Shown: positions 9,667 to 19,285 of the stretch, piece by piece
How positions within the stretch are numbered: the first letter of the stretch is position 1
Layout of the letters: every line of letters starts with the position of its first letter
Source: Nemertoderma westbladi
Lineage: Eukaryota > Xenacoelomorpha > Nemertodermatida > Nemertodermatidae
DNA: 64,000 bases
Reading direction: 5' to 3'
Assembly: GCA_032718475.1 (NCBI GenBank)
Contig: JAUCBJ010004955.1
Span: 1-64,000 of the forward strand
The notes under the pieces: model-generated
What the model was told of the DNA's origin: nothing
Seen by the model: the letters and a program-made list of their open reading frames with translations, nothing else
Database searches by the model: none
Position numbers and translations under genes: made by a program

Positions 9667-11020
9667 AGTTATAATAAATTTATTTATCCAAATTTAAAAT
9701 GCGTTAAATTATTATTACTGTAGGATAAATCAGCTGGGTTTTCTGACAAATTTTGCAATACATTGGGGTTGTCTGCATGTACCATGTGTACCGGTACTGT
9801 CAGGCTGTACTCAATACTGCAATACTGGTCAGCCGGTACCATACACTGCAGACATGCCATATCATGTAATCTAATTAACCCCGGCAACCCTTGCGGTGAT
9901 TAAAGTTTAGGCCTAATTAGCCCAGTACTAGTAGTAATTAGCCCACCGGTAATAATAATATAATAGTTTAGATAGTTACCGCTAATCATTCAGTCATTGC
10001 TGCATTGGCACGGTACACCGTATTGCTGTACTGCCGTTGTCAGTTGTAGTGCGCACCGTAGGTACCACCCATGGCCTACTACGAGGACTTTGCTGTGAAA
10101 TTAGCGTAGGCTGACTGTGCTGATTATCAGATTATGGTACTGTCAGACTGTGGTACAAGCTATATACTGTTAGGTATACTGCTGTATTGGGGTGGGGTTA
10201 GGAATAATCCATTTGTTTTAGCATTTAATCCCCTTATTTATTATAAAACCATTGGAAATATTCGCAAATGCCGCTCCATTCTGCCATTACTGTCTGAAAC
10301 GCTCCCGACAGTCCGATGTATCTGGACCCGAGCAGCCGAGTTGCTTCAAGAGGTGATTAACGGGGGAATACTACGCAGTGCTACGGAATTGCTTGTTTGT
10401 CAGTACGATTCTATTTGGGTATTTACTACACTCAGACACTGGGAATACGGCGGTCGGTCAGATCGTAATGCGGGCCACTGCCAAGTTCCTCATGCCTCAC
10501 TCCGGTCACCCACCTTGGAGTGCGGTGGGAAGAGTCCCACTTACTGACTTACGTCGACGACTGGACGAATCGACGAGGATTGCGATCTGGGTTTAGCGGC
10601 GGCCCGGATCCTGGTATCGCCTGGGGGAAATGGTTGAACGTCGGGCATACTTGTATCGCACTGGATTACGTTCTCTGCGACGTGAAAGTGTGAAGCGAAT
10701 TCGTTGTCGAATTGGGTCGAAAGCTGCGGGAATTCTACTGTTCTACGGGAGTAAACCGCAGCGGTCCGGTGACAACGGACGGATACTACTGGGATAAGCA
10801 GGTATTTCGATCGAGTTTCTCGTATTCTCGATGCTCGAGGCGGATAGAGAGTTGGTTGTGTTGGACGGTGTTGTTCAATTCTATCAAACGTATTAAATAA
10901 TTGGTAAAATAATAAAAACACACCAGATAAAGATACTGAGCTTATGGTAAAGAGATAGGCCGAACTTACAATTTCCAAATAGATTGTTCATATAATAAAT
11001 ATATTTTTGGTATTTGATTT
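9667..11020. other. Unassigned intergenic sequence
   Basis: Flank of BEL copy A. It is rich in short motifs such as ACCGGTAC and GGCCTA that recur throughout this genome. The part from about 10300 to 10870 is more GC-rich and looks like old coding DNA, with overlapping ORFs on both strands, but none resembles a protein I know. The remainder is AT-rich. Confidence 0.5.
10134..10547 (+). CDS. Hypothetical 137-aa ORF, no recognisable family
   Basis: This is the longest plus-strand ORF in a locally GC-rich patch. The product would have a hydrophobic start (YILLGILLYWGG) and a Cys/Trp-containing C-terminal half, with no motif I can name. A minus-strand ORF of 145 codons (10541-10978) abuts it and is equally unidentified. 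Either may be chance or the remains of a decayed element. It is listed only because base composition and ORF length stand out from the surroundings. Confidence 0.15.
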   Translation: MVLSDCGTSYILLGILLYWGGVRNNPFVLAFNPLIYYKTIGNIRKCRSILPLLSETLPTVRCIWTRAAELLQEVINGGILRSATELLVCQYDSIWVFTTLRHWEYGGRSDRNAGHCQVPHASLRSPTLECGGKSPTY

Positions 11021-11282
11021 CAAGATAGGGGGGGGGGGGGGGGGACTGGACGCAATAAAAATTAATCCCTCTCCAGGGGAAATTGGACGCAAATAACAAC
11101 AGCTGATTACTCTCAAAAATAAAACTGTAACCTGTTCTATTGTGTTTACTTTATTGTTTTGGTTAAAATAACGTGCCACTGTAACCTGCTCCTTTCCCAA
11201 AATTGAGAAATTAATATTGAGGCGGGATATTAATTCGCCAAGATGGGATTTGCGTCCAGTCCCACCCCCCTCCTATCTCTTG
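11021..11282. mobile_element. MITE-like element, 262 bp, with poly-G near its ends
   Basis: The left end CAAGATA plus a G tract plus ACTGGACGCAA is mirrored at the right end by TGCGTCCAGTCCCACCCCCC...CTATCTCTTG. The terminal inverted repeats are thus about 30-35 bases, differing mainly in G-run length and a two-base indel. Both flanks read ATTT next to the ends, a possible but weak 4-bp target-site duplication in AT-rich DNA. A second inner GGACGCAAATAAC copy lies at about 11086. It has no ORF and would depend on a transposase supplied elsewhere. Confidence 0.65.
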
Positions 11283-12150
11283 ATTTTACTAAAAAATAGA
11301 ATACATTGCATTTTACTGTTATAATTACTGTATTGAATAAAATAATTAATTGATTGTTTATTAAACCGTGCTAAGCACGTTGAACTGGAGCTCTAACAAT
11401 TCCCCACTAGCGGCAGACAGGAACTGTAAAAGTCTCTGTAGAATTTCTAATTAAGCAATGCTCTTAGGTAACTACTACTAAATTTCAGATGAATCTGATC
11501 GTTGGTTCTATAATTACAGCTATTTTTACGTTTCTGTTAATTCGCCCCCTAGCGGCAGACAGGGGAACTGTAGAAGTCTGTCTGTGTGTAGAATTTCAAA
11601 ATTTTTTATAGACTACATGTGTACCAAGTTTGGTTCCATTTCATCCTTGATTGACTGACTTATAAGCGTTCAAACATTCCTGCCACAAACATAGCCAGAG
11701 GCAGCCACAAACAAATAAAAGCTGCAGGAACTCTAGCGATAATTAATTAATTAATTATTAAATACTGTTTCAATTAAATTACTTACGAAAATCTAGTCAT
11801 CTTCTTTTAAATATGGACCCTGCATTCGTGGAAAATATAATATTTGATAATTCAGCAGTCAGCCTACGCTAATTTCACAGCAAAGTCCTTGTCATGGCCT
11901 GTGTGTAGTAGGCCATGGTACCACCCTACTACCGGTACCGGCTGACCGGTGGCAACTAGCACTTCAGCACTTGCACAGCAACAGCACTACCGGCGATACA
12001 CAGGTTGGAATTTATGTAGAGTTTGCTCAACAGTACAGATATAAAATAGTTATCTAAATTATATATATTACTATTGACAAGTATTGAAATATATACCGTT
12101 ATTCGTGTTATCAGTATTTGCAACATCTGACATTGAAGAGGTGAGAGAAG
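11283..12150. other. Unassigned sequence with short dispersed repeats
   Basis: It holds two related blocks with CCTAGCGGCAGACAGG followed by AACTGTA(G/A)AAGTCT (about 11405 and 11547), typical of a dispersed repeat. At 11606-11650 there is a segment (ACATGTGTACCAAGTTTGG) that recurs inverted at about 12930-12960. The region from 11880 to 12120 is AT-rich apart from ACCGGT motifs. No gene is seen. Confidence 0.5.
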
Positions 12151-12609
12151 ATGAATACCGGCACTCAACAAAACCAACGCTTATCACAGGTCGGTATGGT
12201 TACCTCGAAACCGGCGCGACTGTCCACTCGAATACAACTTCAAAACACAAACGCCAACAATAAACTGAAAGCGAATCGAACGTCTTCAGAAGAATCTGTC
12301 ATTGGGACGAAGAAAAGGAAGCCGAAACCACGGGAATGGACCACAGCTAAGATTGAATGCTCCCATTGTCAGAGTTCCTGGACCGAAATTGAAACACCAA
12401 TTGCCGATGGGCTTGATCTCTCAAACCAAAACTTCCTCTGCGGGGTTTGCGTGGCAGTAAAGATTGAAAGTCTGGAAGCTGGCATCCCTAGGTATTATTA
12501 TTATAAAGAGCGTCAGCCTGCGTTTAATAAATATATTTTAATACAAAACAGGTCGAACGCAAAGAGGCTTATAATGAAGACGAGTACTGCATTGATTATA
12601 TTCCTATAA
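12151..12609 (+). CDS. 152-aa ORF with a CX2C-X23-CX2C zinc-binding motif
   Basis: The N-terminal 60 residues are basic and low-complexity (KKRKPKPRE near 54-62, a possible nuclear signal). Residues 70-100 contain C70-X2-C73, a Trp, and C97-X2-C100, a four-cysteine arrangement that could bind one zinc, as at the start of some LINE ORF1 proteins. The ORF then runs into sequence that is duplicated 1.5 kb downstream. Within that sequence a different frame encodes ERKEAYNEDEYCIDY and continues to a stop at a GGTGGTAG after about 45 codons, suggesting that a frameshift or a small intron separates two coding pieces. This is probably a fragment of a repeat-encoded protein. A real short gene is less likely. 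Confidence 0.4.
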   Translation: MNTGTQQNQRLSQVGMVTSKPARLSTRIQLQNTNANNKLKANRTSSEESVIGTKKRKPKPREWTTAKIECSHCQSSWTEIETPIADGLDLSNQNFLCGVCVAVKIESLEAGIPRYYYYKERQPAFNKYILIQNRSNAKRLIMKTSTALIIFL

Positions 12610-12900
12610 ACCACCTGGCTTTGCATATTGAACGTGCGTTTGGAAATAAGTTCGTGCTACCCTTCCGTGGGTGGTAGATGTCGCGGTTATGTATTGGTGG
12701 GTGGGGGGAGGGGGGGGGGGGGTGCAGATTAAAAGGGGTGAACACGTACTGTCCCCCTTTCTTTGATTAATTGGTGGTGTGGGTTAATCTCTCATAACCT
12801 GATTTTGTGATACAGTCGCACAATTTTAATTTGTATCTCATAACTGGGCCTCGTGCTGCGCGAAGGCCCCACGAACGTGTCGTTCTGTCGTGTTCAATTT
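12480..12900 (+). repeat. Direct duplication, copy 1 (about 400 bp)
   Basis: It matches 13962-14370 over about 400 bases, including GCATCCCTAG, TAATACAAAACAGG, ACCACCTGGCTTTGCATATT, the block TTCGTGCTACCCTTCCGTGGG, a G-rich tract and CCTCGTGCTGCGCGAAG. The copies are similar but not identical, with scattered substitutions and different G-tract lengths. A small GGGCCT/AGGCCC hairpin lies near 12847-12870. Confidence 0.85.
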
Positions 12901-13805
12901 TAAACGTTAATAACTCGGCCAATCTTTGATGAAATCTATCCAAACTTGGTACACATGTTGTTTGGCAAAAGTTTAGAAATTTTCCAAGTAGAATTTCCGT
13001 GTGGCCTTCGAGAAGCTAAGATAATAGCAGTTAATTAGTTAATTAAGTTGATTACGGTGAAAACACCATTTTCAACCTGCCTTTTAAAGGAAATTAATTG
13101 TTTTACAGTATAAGATTTAAATAATTATACTTAAAAATTATACAGATATAATCCCCATACGCCATTCTATTATAGTTTTTAATTAGTTTAAGTGATTTGC
13201 TTTAATAAATGTGTCTTTAATTGATCTAAACGTAATTAAACCGCACAATTATTGAGTACAAATTTAATCCTTCCCATTATTGGTCAAGTCTCTGCTGGTG
13301 TGGAGCTAGCTGCTGGGAGTTGTGGCTGTAGACTAACCTGAGAGGAATTGTAATAGAGGCAACCAGTATTGCTATTCCAGCCCAATCACTGAATTGTGTT
13401 TATTATAGGCTGGACGGGCCGCATAACCGTTCGACTATTACTACTATTGCTATCTCAGTTAAATGACAGATATAATAACATAAATACAATCCATGGCATG
13501 GCTGTTGTAGGCTTCTGAAATAGTTTATTCCACAATGTATATGTCTGGTTATTTTTTAATTGAATTTTTGCAAAGTAGTAAAATTAATGTTCTTAAAAAT
13601 AATATTATTATTTTATATGTAACCTAGGAAATTAGCTACATTTTTTCGCTGCAGCTTTAAGAGTGTACATTGATTTAATATTATTTCAATACCCATATTA
13701 CTACATCGGCATAAGATGCGTTGGCGTTGTATCACACATCTCCACATATCACACATCTCCACATAGATGTATCAACAGTTACTCGCACAGTTTCGAAACT
13801 TCGCA

Positions 13806-13960
13806 TAGTTATAACTGTATAAAGATCGTCAGTCTGCGTTTAGGAAAAATATTTTATGACAAAACAGGACAAGCGACGAGCGCAACGAGGCATATAATGA
13901 AGACGAGTACTGCGTTGACTAAATTATTATATAAACCACCTGGCTTCACATATTGATCGC
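13806..13960 (+). repeat. Partial third copy of the duplicated block
   Basis: It contains TATAAAGATCGTCAGTCTGCGTTTA, ACAAAACAGGACAAG, CATATAATGAAGACGAGTACTGCG and ATATAAACCACCTGGCTTC. It covers only the first 150 bases of the unit and directly precedes the second full copy, so the locus is a partial tandem triplication. Confidence 0.75.
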
Positions 13961-13961
13961 A

Positions 13962-14370
13962 TCCCTAGTTATTATTATTATAAAGATCGTCCTAGCTTGC
14001 GTTTAAGAAATATATTTAAATACAAAACAGGACGAACGCAAAGAGGCTTATAATGAAAACGAGTACTGCGTTTATTATACTGTATTCCTATAAACCACCT
14101 GGCTTTGCATATTTAACGTGCGATTGGAAATAAGTTCGTGCTACCCTTCCGTGGGTGGTAGATGTCGCGGTTATGTATTGGTGGTTGGGAAGGGTGGGGG
14201 GGGGGGGGGGGAGATTAAAAGGGGTGAACACGTACTGTCCACCTTTCTTTGATTGATTGGTGGTGTGGGTAAATTTCTCAAAACCTGATTTTGTGATACA
14301 GTCGCTGCATTTTAATTTGTATATAATAACCAAGCCTCGTGCTGCGCGAAGTCCCCACGAACGTGTATAT
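13962..14370 (+). repeat. Direct duplication, copy 2 (about 400 bp)
   Basis: Second full copy of the block at 12480-12900. The frame encoding the ERKEAYNE(D/N)EYC motif stays readable here for about 18 codons before a stop. The G tract and GGGGTGAACACGTACTGTCC follow as in copy 1. Beyond 14370 the two copies diverge. Confidence 0.85.
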
Positions 14371-14781
14371 TTTTATCTGCGCTATTTTATTTATATTCCC
14401 GTATTCTACTGTATAATTTATACTGTAGACTTCTCCCAGAACATCGACCAAGGCACCAGTAATGACAGAACCAACGATATCAACACTCCAGCTCAAACTC
14501 AACTCCATGATCCAAATAACTCCACTTCCTCGACTGCCGAGTTACTCGAATCAGCCTATGGTGGAGTATGGTTCAATATATTATATTATTAGGATATCGC
14601 GGAGACATCACAGTCATAGCAGCGATTGAACAATAAAATCATCGATTTAAAATTACAAGTAAAAACTCACATAAAATATACACAACCTCTTATGCTATGG
14701 CTTAAAATTAAGTAATATATTTATTGAGTACGAATTTGTAATTAAAGTAAAATTATCTAAATATTAACACATTGACTTGTA

Positions 14782-15063
14782 CTAATTTGCTACATAAAAC
14801 GATCCAAACTTTAAAAATCTGTTAAAATCAACAGTAGCTACACCAGCCTTAAAAATATTTAACGAATTAGATGATACTAAGTCGGATGGTAGAGAGTTCC
14901 AAGCTTGTACAATACGATTATTAAATACATTTTGAATTGCTACTGATCGACACGATAGCTGTTGCAGCTTATATGGATGACCGCGCGTCGCCCGCACAGG
15001 CGAAACTGTTTGAAAAATATAGGTAGCACGAATATTGACCAAACCATTAAATATTTTATACAC
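14782..15063 (-). pseudogene. CR1-type LINE pol, C-terminal domain fragment
   Basis: 93 residues resembling the extreme C-terminus of CR1/Jockey-group pol: RGHPYKLQQLSCRS, then NVFNNRIVQAWNSLPSDLV, then SLNIFKAGV. This conserved tail (WNSLP, a Phe-Lys motif) follows the thumb region in such elements. It is in a separate frame from the preceding piece (15322-15116), so at least one frameshift lies between. Confidence 0.75.
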
Positions 15064-15115
15064 TAAAATTATATCTACTGTATATGTATACGGCGCAGTT
15101 CAAGTGGTTCTAGCT

Positions 15116-15627
15116 TCAAATATTGTAGCCTACCGGGCATGGTGTATTTTTATCAAGATTGCACCGCATAAATAACCGTCGTGTAAAATAGCGCTGTACC
15201 GATTCTAGCTTATCACATAGCCCAATGAACGGCCTACTTTTAATAAACGGATTCCATACTGAACTGGCATATTCTACAATAGGTCTGGCATACACTTTGT
15301 AAGCAAATAAAATAGCGTTCATATCTTTAGTTGTAAAGCACCGGAATAATAAATTTATTGTTTTATAGCACTTAAAGACTATATTATCTATATGTATTTG
15401 AAAATATAGTTTACTATATTATCTATATGTATTTGAAAATATAGTTTATTGTCCATTTCGACACCCAAATCGCGGTGGCAATGGACATCTGCTAAGAGAT
15501 CTTGATTTATGTAATAATTGGATGTATTTGTACAGTTTCCTATCGATAATACTTTGCACTTCTCTTCTGCAATATTCAACTGCCATGTCTTCGACCAATT
15601 TGCAAATAAATCAAGATCTGACTGCAA
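15116..15627 (-). pseudogene. LINE pol, post-RT (thumb) fragments
   Basis: Two adjacent open pieces. The first (15627-15388) has the LFANWSKTWQLNIAEEKCKVL and DLGVEMDNKLYF motifs that follow the catalytic FADD box in LINE RTs. The second (15322-15116) has YKVYARPIVEYASSVWNPF and LESVQRYFTRRL. A duplication of about 35 bases (CTATATGTATTTGAAAATATAG twice near 15390-15445) breaks the frame between them. Confidence 0.8.
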
Positions 15628-15639
15628 AACGCTACGATC

Positions 15640-16184
15640 ATCACTACAATTAAATTAAGAAAATAGTTTAGTATCATCTGCAAATAATCGCGCACTTGTA
15701 GCATTACTAAAAATATGTGGTAAGTCATTTACAAATGAGGAATAACAACGGCCCGCTACATGAACCTTGAGGGACGCCTGACTTAACGCGCTGATATTGT
15801 GAAAAACGATTGCGAATTTTTACTCGTTGAATGCGATCAAATAAAAAGCACTTGAACCAGCGGAGGACGTTCCCTGTTACACCAAGTGACTCTAGTTTAA
15901 CTAGTAACTTACTTACTACTACACTATCGAACGTTTTCGAGTAATCAATATATATAACATCCGTAAATTCGTGTCTATTTACACTATTTGACCAATGAAA
16001 AGTGCAATCGAGTAATTGCAAAACCGTGCTGCGATTTCTCAAGAAACCAAATTGTTGCTTAGATAAAAGATTGTTATTTAACAAATATTCAACTAATTCA
16101 AGTACCAATATACGTTCAAATAATCGGCATACTGCCGATGTAAGTGAAATAGGCCGATAATTAGCTGGTATGGAGCGTTATCAG
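15640..16184 (-). pseudogene. LINE reverse transcriptase core (after the insertion)
   Basis: The frame contains NYRPISLTSAV just inside the junction, LSKQQFGFLRNRSTVLQLL, the catalytic palm start VIYIDYSKTFDSV and SGVPQGSCSGPLLF. A further frame at about 15655-15700 holds ARLFADDTKLFS, the FADD catalytic box, immediately followed by a stop. Both catalytic aspartate regions are thus recognisable, but the reading frame is broken between them. Confidence 0.85.
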
Positions 16185-16654
16185 TGTAATGCCGTGTTAC
16201 TATGTAAAGTTGTGCATGCCTGAATATTTAGTAGGAATGGAACTAGAATAACCAGAACTGACATTTAATATATAGTCACATAAATCACTAATAATATAGA
16301 CACTAAGTTAAAAGCATGAAGACCACATATGTAGTGTAGTAAACATTAATTCCCATTTTATTATCTTTTCTTATTCCGTTCTAAATAATATTTGTATGTC
16401 TACCATTAGTTACATTGTAGAATAGATAAAGTAGTTAGTTATGCATGGGAGAGATTATGTAGGATAACATTATATAAAGGCAAGACAGAAAACGGAAGGA
16501 AGAGAAAAACATTTCAGAAACATTAAAATCCTTAACTGTAATATTTTGATTATCATATTTTATTATTATCTCAATTATGTAAAGGTCATAATAAATATAG
16601 AAAACTAAATAAACTTTATTTTATTGAAATATAACATCCATAATAACCTTTACA
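16185..16654 (+). repeat. 5' LTR of Gypsy element
   Basis: 470 bp, TG...CA ends. It contains a TATATAAAGG box (TTATATAAAGGCAAG near 16470) followed by the likely transcription start region, and AATAAA-type signals near its 3' side. This is the usual U3-R-U5 layout. Confidence 0.93.
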
Positions 16655-16655
16655 T

Positions 16656-16675
16656 TTGGTGACCCGGACGAGATC
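16656..16675 (+). promoter_or_regulatory. Putative primer-binding site
   Basis: TTGGTGACCCGGACGAGAT lies one base after the CA end of the 5' LTR. TGGTGACCC-type sequences in this position are the usual tRNA primer-binding sites of Gypsy elements. The tRNA species was not assigned. Confidence 0.7.
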
Positions 16676-16701
16676 TGAACTTGCGAAACTCAAAAAAAAA
16701 A

Positions 16702-16732
<31 letters not shown>

Positions 16733-16757
16733 AAAAAGGAAAAAAAAAAGGAAAGAA

Positions 16758-17657
16758 ATGGCCGAAGGAGAGGAAAACACATTAGAAGAAATGGGTGGTG
16801 GTGATTTCGCAGTTCCACAACAAATCGCACGAGTAACCGTCAAACCTCCGGTATTTTTTCGATCCAACCCGAGTGTTTGGTTCCGGATGTTGGAATCTCA
16901 TTTTACTCTAGCAAACATCACGAATCCGGCTACAAAATTCCACCATGTCATGGCGAATCTTCCTGAAGATGTAGCGCTAAACATCGCAGGAGAAATTAAC
17001 ACTTATGACGAGATTAAATCAACGATATTACAACTTTATCAGAAAACTAAATCTGAACTGCTAGAAGAGGCTCTGGGACAGGTTTCGTTGGATGGGCAGA
17101 AACCGTCCTTAGTTTACCTTCGGATTAAAAGAAAACTAAACGAGTGTAACCTAACCGCTGATGACGACTTAGTGCGACATAAACTTCTGCAAGCTCTACC
17201 AATCAGTGCTCGATCTGCTTTAATAGCACACCAGCAACTGCCACCAGAAGCATTCGCAGCATTGGCCGATACAATCCTACAGTTTACCTCGCAATCCCCA
17301 CAACCAGTTCCTATGTTTAGTTCTGCACCAGTATACCAACCACAACCACCACCACAACCACGAGAATCGGGGATAATTAATCATGAGTACGACTCACCAC
17401 AACATCGACCGTCACGCTCACGTTTTCGTGATAACAACACTCCAGCCCGAGAATATAATACAAAACCAATAAGCGGAGTGATTTACCCATTTTCGGAAGG
17501 ACAGAAGCCGAAAATATGTCGCTTCCATATTTTCTATGGTGAGAAAGCAAGGCGTTGTAAACATTGGTGCCGGTGGCCAGCCGTAAAACCCAGTCATATA
17601 GTGGAATCGTCCAGACCAAACTCCCAAGCCACTTCTCCCACTCGCTCGGAAAACTAA
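16758..17657 (+). CDS. gag: Gypsy gag
   Basis: 299 residues, beginning after an A-rich leader. Residues 30-185 form the retrotransposon gag capsid-like domain: KPPVFFRSNPSVWFRMLESHF, TKFHHVMANLPEDVA, LVYLRIKRKLNE and SARSALIAHQQLPPEAFA, a pattern typical of Mag-clade gag. A Pro/Gln-rich linker follows (PQPPPQPRESG). A CCHC knuckle is not intact: around 17510-17580 the frame reads CRFHIFYGEKARRCKHWC, a degenerate CX3H...CX2-3C segment, and the next frame takes over into protease, so a frameshift or programmed shift occurs here. Confidence 0.88.
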   Translation: MAEGEENTLEEMGGGDFAVPQQIARVTVKPPVFFRSNPSVWFRMLESHFTLANITNPATKFHHVMANLPEDVALNIAGEINTYDEIKSTILQLYQKTKSELLEEALGQVSLDGQKPSLVYLRIKRKLNECNLTADDDLVRHKLLQALPISARSALIAHQQLPPEAFAALADTILQFTSQSPQPVPMFSSAPVYQPQPPPQPRESGIINHEYDSPQHRPSRSRFRDNNTPAREYNTKPISGVIYPFSEGQKPKICRFHIFYGEKARRCKHWCRWPAVKPSHIVESSRPNSQATSPTRSEN

Positions 17658-17977
17658 CACCCCTCAGTGCCTCAGCTGCGACCACTGAGGGAGCTGCCGT
17701 CTTTAAAGTTACCGCAGCAATCTCAAACTCGATTGGTGACACTGAACTCAAGCTTCCCTTTCTTATTGACACTGGTTCTCAGGTAAGCATTATTCGTCCT
17801 GGAACAATAAAAAACTTTATTTGGGAATCTACAGATACTCAGTTACGCAGTGCTAGCGGTTCTCCGATAACTGTATTTGGAAAAGTAACTTTACACATTT
17901 TATTATTCCGACGAAAATTCTCATGGACATTTTACATTGCCGATGTACGGGATAATATAATTGGACTTGATTGTTGA
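17564..17977 (+). CDS. pro: Gypsy aspartic protease
   Basis: 137 codons overlapping the end of gag in another frame. The active-site motif FLIDTGSQVSII (DTG) lies near residue 70. The flap region (SASGSPITVFGKV) and the closing ADVRDNIIGLDC follow, as in retropepsins. The ORF stops directly after GLDC. In the same frame downstream the sequence is already deep inside RT, so the fingers subdomain is missing between them. Confidence 0.88.
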   Translation: MVPVASRKTQSYSGIVQTKLPSHFSHSLGKLTPLSASAATTEGAAVFKVTAAISNSIGDTELKLPFLIDTGSQVSIIRPGTIKNFIWESTDTQLRSASGSPITVFGKVTLHILLFRRKFSWTFYIADVRDNIIGLDC

Positions 17978-18730
17978 TTAAAAAGTTCAAAAATATTTAG
18001 TCGCATAGATCTCATTCGAGCCTATAATCAAATAGCAGTAGCTGAAGAAGATATACCCAAAACTGCTGTCACAACTCCATTTGGGCTGTTTGAATTTGTT
18101 CACATGCCTTATGGTCTACGTAATGCTGCACAAACATTTCAGCGCAAAATGAACGAAACACTTGGAGATCTTGAATTTGTATACCTCTACCAAGATGATA
18201 TTCTAATTCATAGCACAGATGTGGAAAAACATATGAAACATTTACGAGTTGTGTTCGAATGCCTCCGCCAACATAACTTGAAGGCAAACTTTGGTAAGTG
18301 CGATTGGTTAAAACTGCAACTAACCTTTTTAGGGTTTGAAGTATCAGCAGATGGGGTTGCCCCACCCAAAGATCGCATAGCTACACTCTCTGCATTACCT
18401 GAACCAAAGAGTTACTCTGAACTTCGCCGTATTATCGGAATGTTCAACTTTTATCGACGATTTGTACCTCAATTCAGCAAAATTGTGCACCCACTACAAA
18501 ATCTATTAGCTTCCACTCAACCTACCTCAAAGAAAATCCCACAACGGAAATTTCTAGACAAAGAATGGACTTTACAACACTCATCTGCATTTGCAGATCT
18601 AAAGTCGGCACTAACTAATTCCATCAAACTCCACCATCCTTCCCTGCAAGACTCCCCGTTGTCCCTGACAACCGATGCTTCTGCAGTTGCAATTGGTGCT
18701 GCACTTCATGAGGTTCACAGTGGAGAATAA
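17978..18730 (+). pseudogene. pol: Gypsy reverse transcriptase, N-terminally deleted
   Basis: The open frame starts with SRIDLIRAYNQIAVAEEDI, the palm region carrying the first catalytic Asp, then TPFGLFEFVHMPYGLRNAAQTFQR and the YQDDILI catalytic box, LGFEVSADGV, and the connection region to a TTDASAVAIGAAL segment that begins RNase H. The upstream fingers region of a full Gypsy RT is absent. The frame ends at a stop (18728-18730) inside RNase H, just before VPLFFYSRRL. Confidence 0.9.
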
Positions 18731-19285
18731 ACTGTTCCTCTCTTTTTCTATTCACGCCGTCTTACTCCAAAGGAATCAATAATGTCCGCATTCGAAAGGG
18801 AATTACTTGCTGCTTATGACAGCACAGTTTACTTTCGATCAATGATCGAAGGTCGCCATGTGACACTATATACTGATCAGAAACCACTTGTTGGAGCTTT
18901 TACTAAATCCGAGAGTTTATCTCCAAGACAAAATAGACAATTGTCTTATCTCACTGAATTTATTGATCAATTAGAATATATACCTGGCCAAGCTAATATA
19001 GTCGCCGACACACTCTCACGGAATATTGCTTCTACTTATATTGATTATTTTGGTTTAGATGATATTTCTAAATTACAAAAAGAAGAAATGACCCTCCTTC
19101 CAGAAAAACATTCATTGAAACTTAAAATATTTAAGACTGCTACTTTCCAGGACTTACTATGTGATATATCAATGGTACAACCGAGACCTATACTCCCCAG
19201 ACGATGTCGCAAGGTTATATTTGACGAATTACATAAACTAGCTCATCCTGGTGTTAAATCATCAATCCATCTGATTACAGACTGA
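18731..19285 (+). pseudogene. pol: Gypsy RNase H remainder and integrase start
   Basis: Continuing after the stop: FYSRRLTPKE, SAFERELLAAYDSTVYFRSMI, the TDQKPL motif and HIS-like closing IADTLSRN region of RNase H, then a linker and the start of the integrase zinc domain (LHKLAHPGVKSSIHL). Another stop follows at 19283-19285, before the second half of the zinc-binding motif (CIQCQKAK near 19330). Confidence 0.85.

Noticed and set aside
10541-10978. 145-codon minus-strand ORF
   Set aside because: No recognisable motif and it overlaps other equally plausible frames; not enough support to annotate as a gene.
12151-12660. Complete two-exon zinc-finger gene
   Set aside because: A splice pair can be imagined (CTAG/GTATT to AACAG/GTCG), but the intron would be 63 bp, a multiple of three, and would not restore the EAYNEDEYC frame; kept only as a possibility.
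12840-12880. tRNA- or snRNA-like hairpin (GGGCCT...AGGCCC)
   Set aside because: A single short stem with no cloverleaf, A/B boxes or terminator; the duplicate copy at 14330 has lost the pairing.
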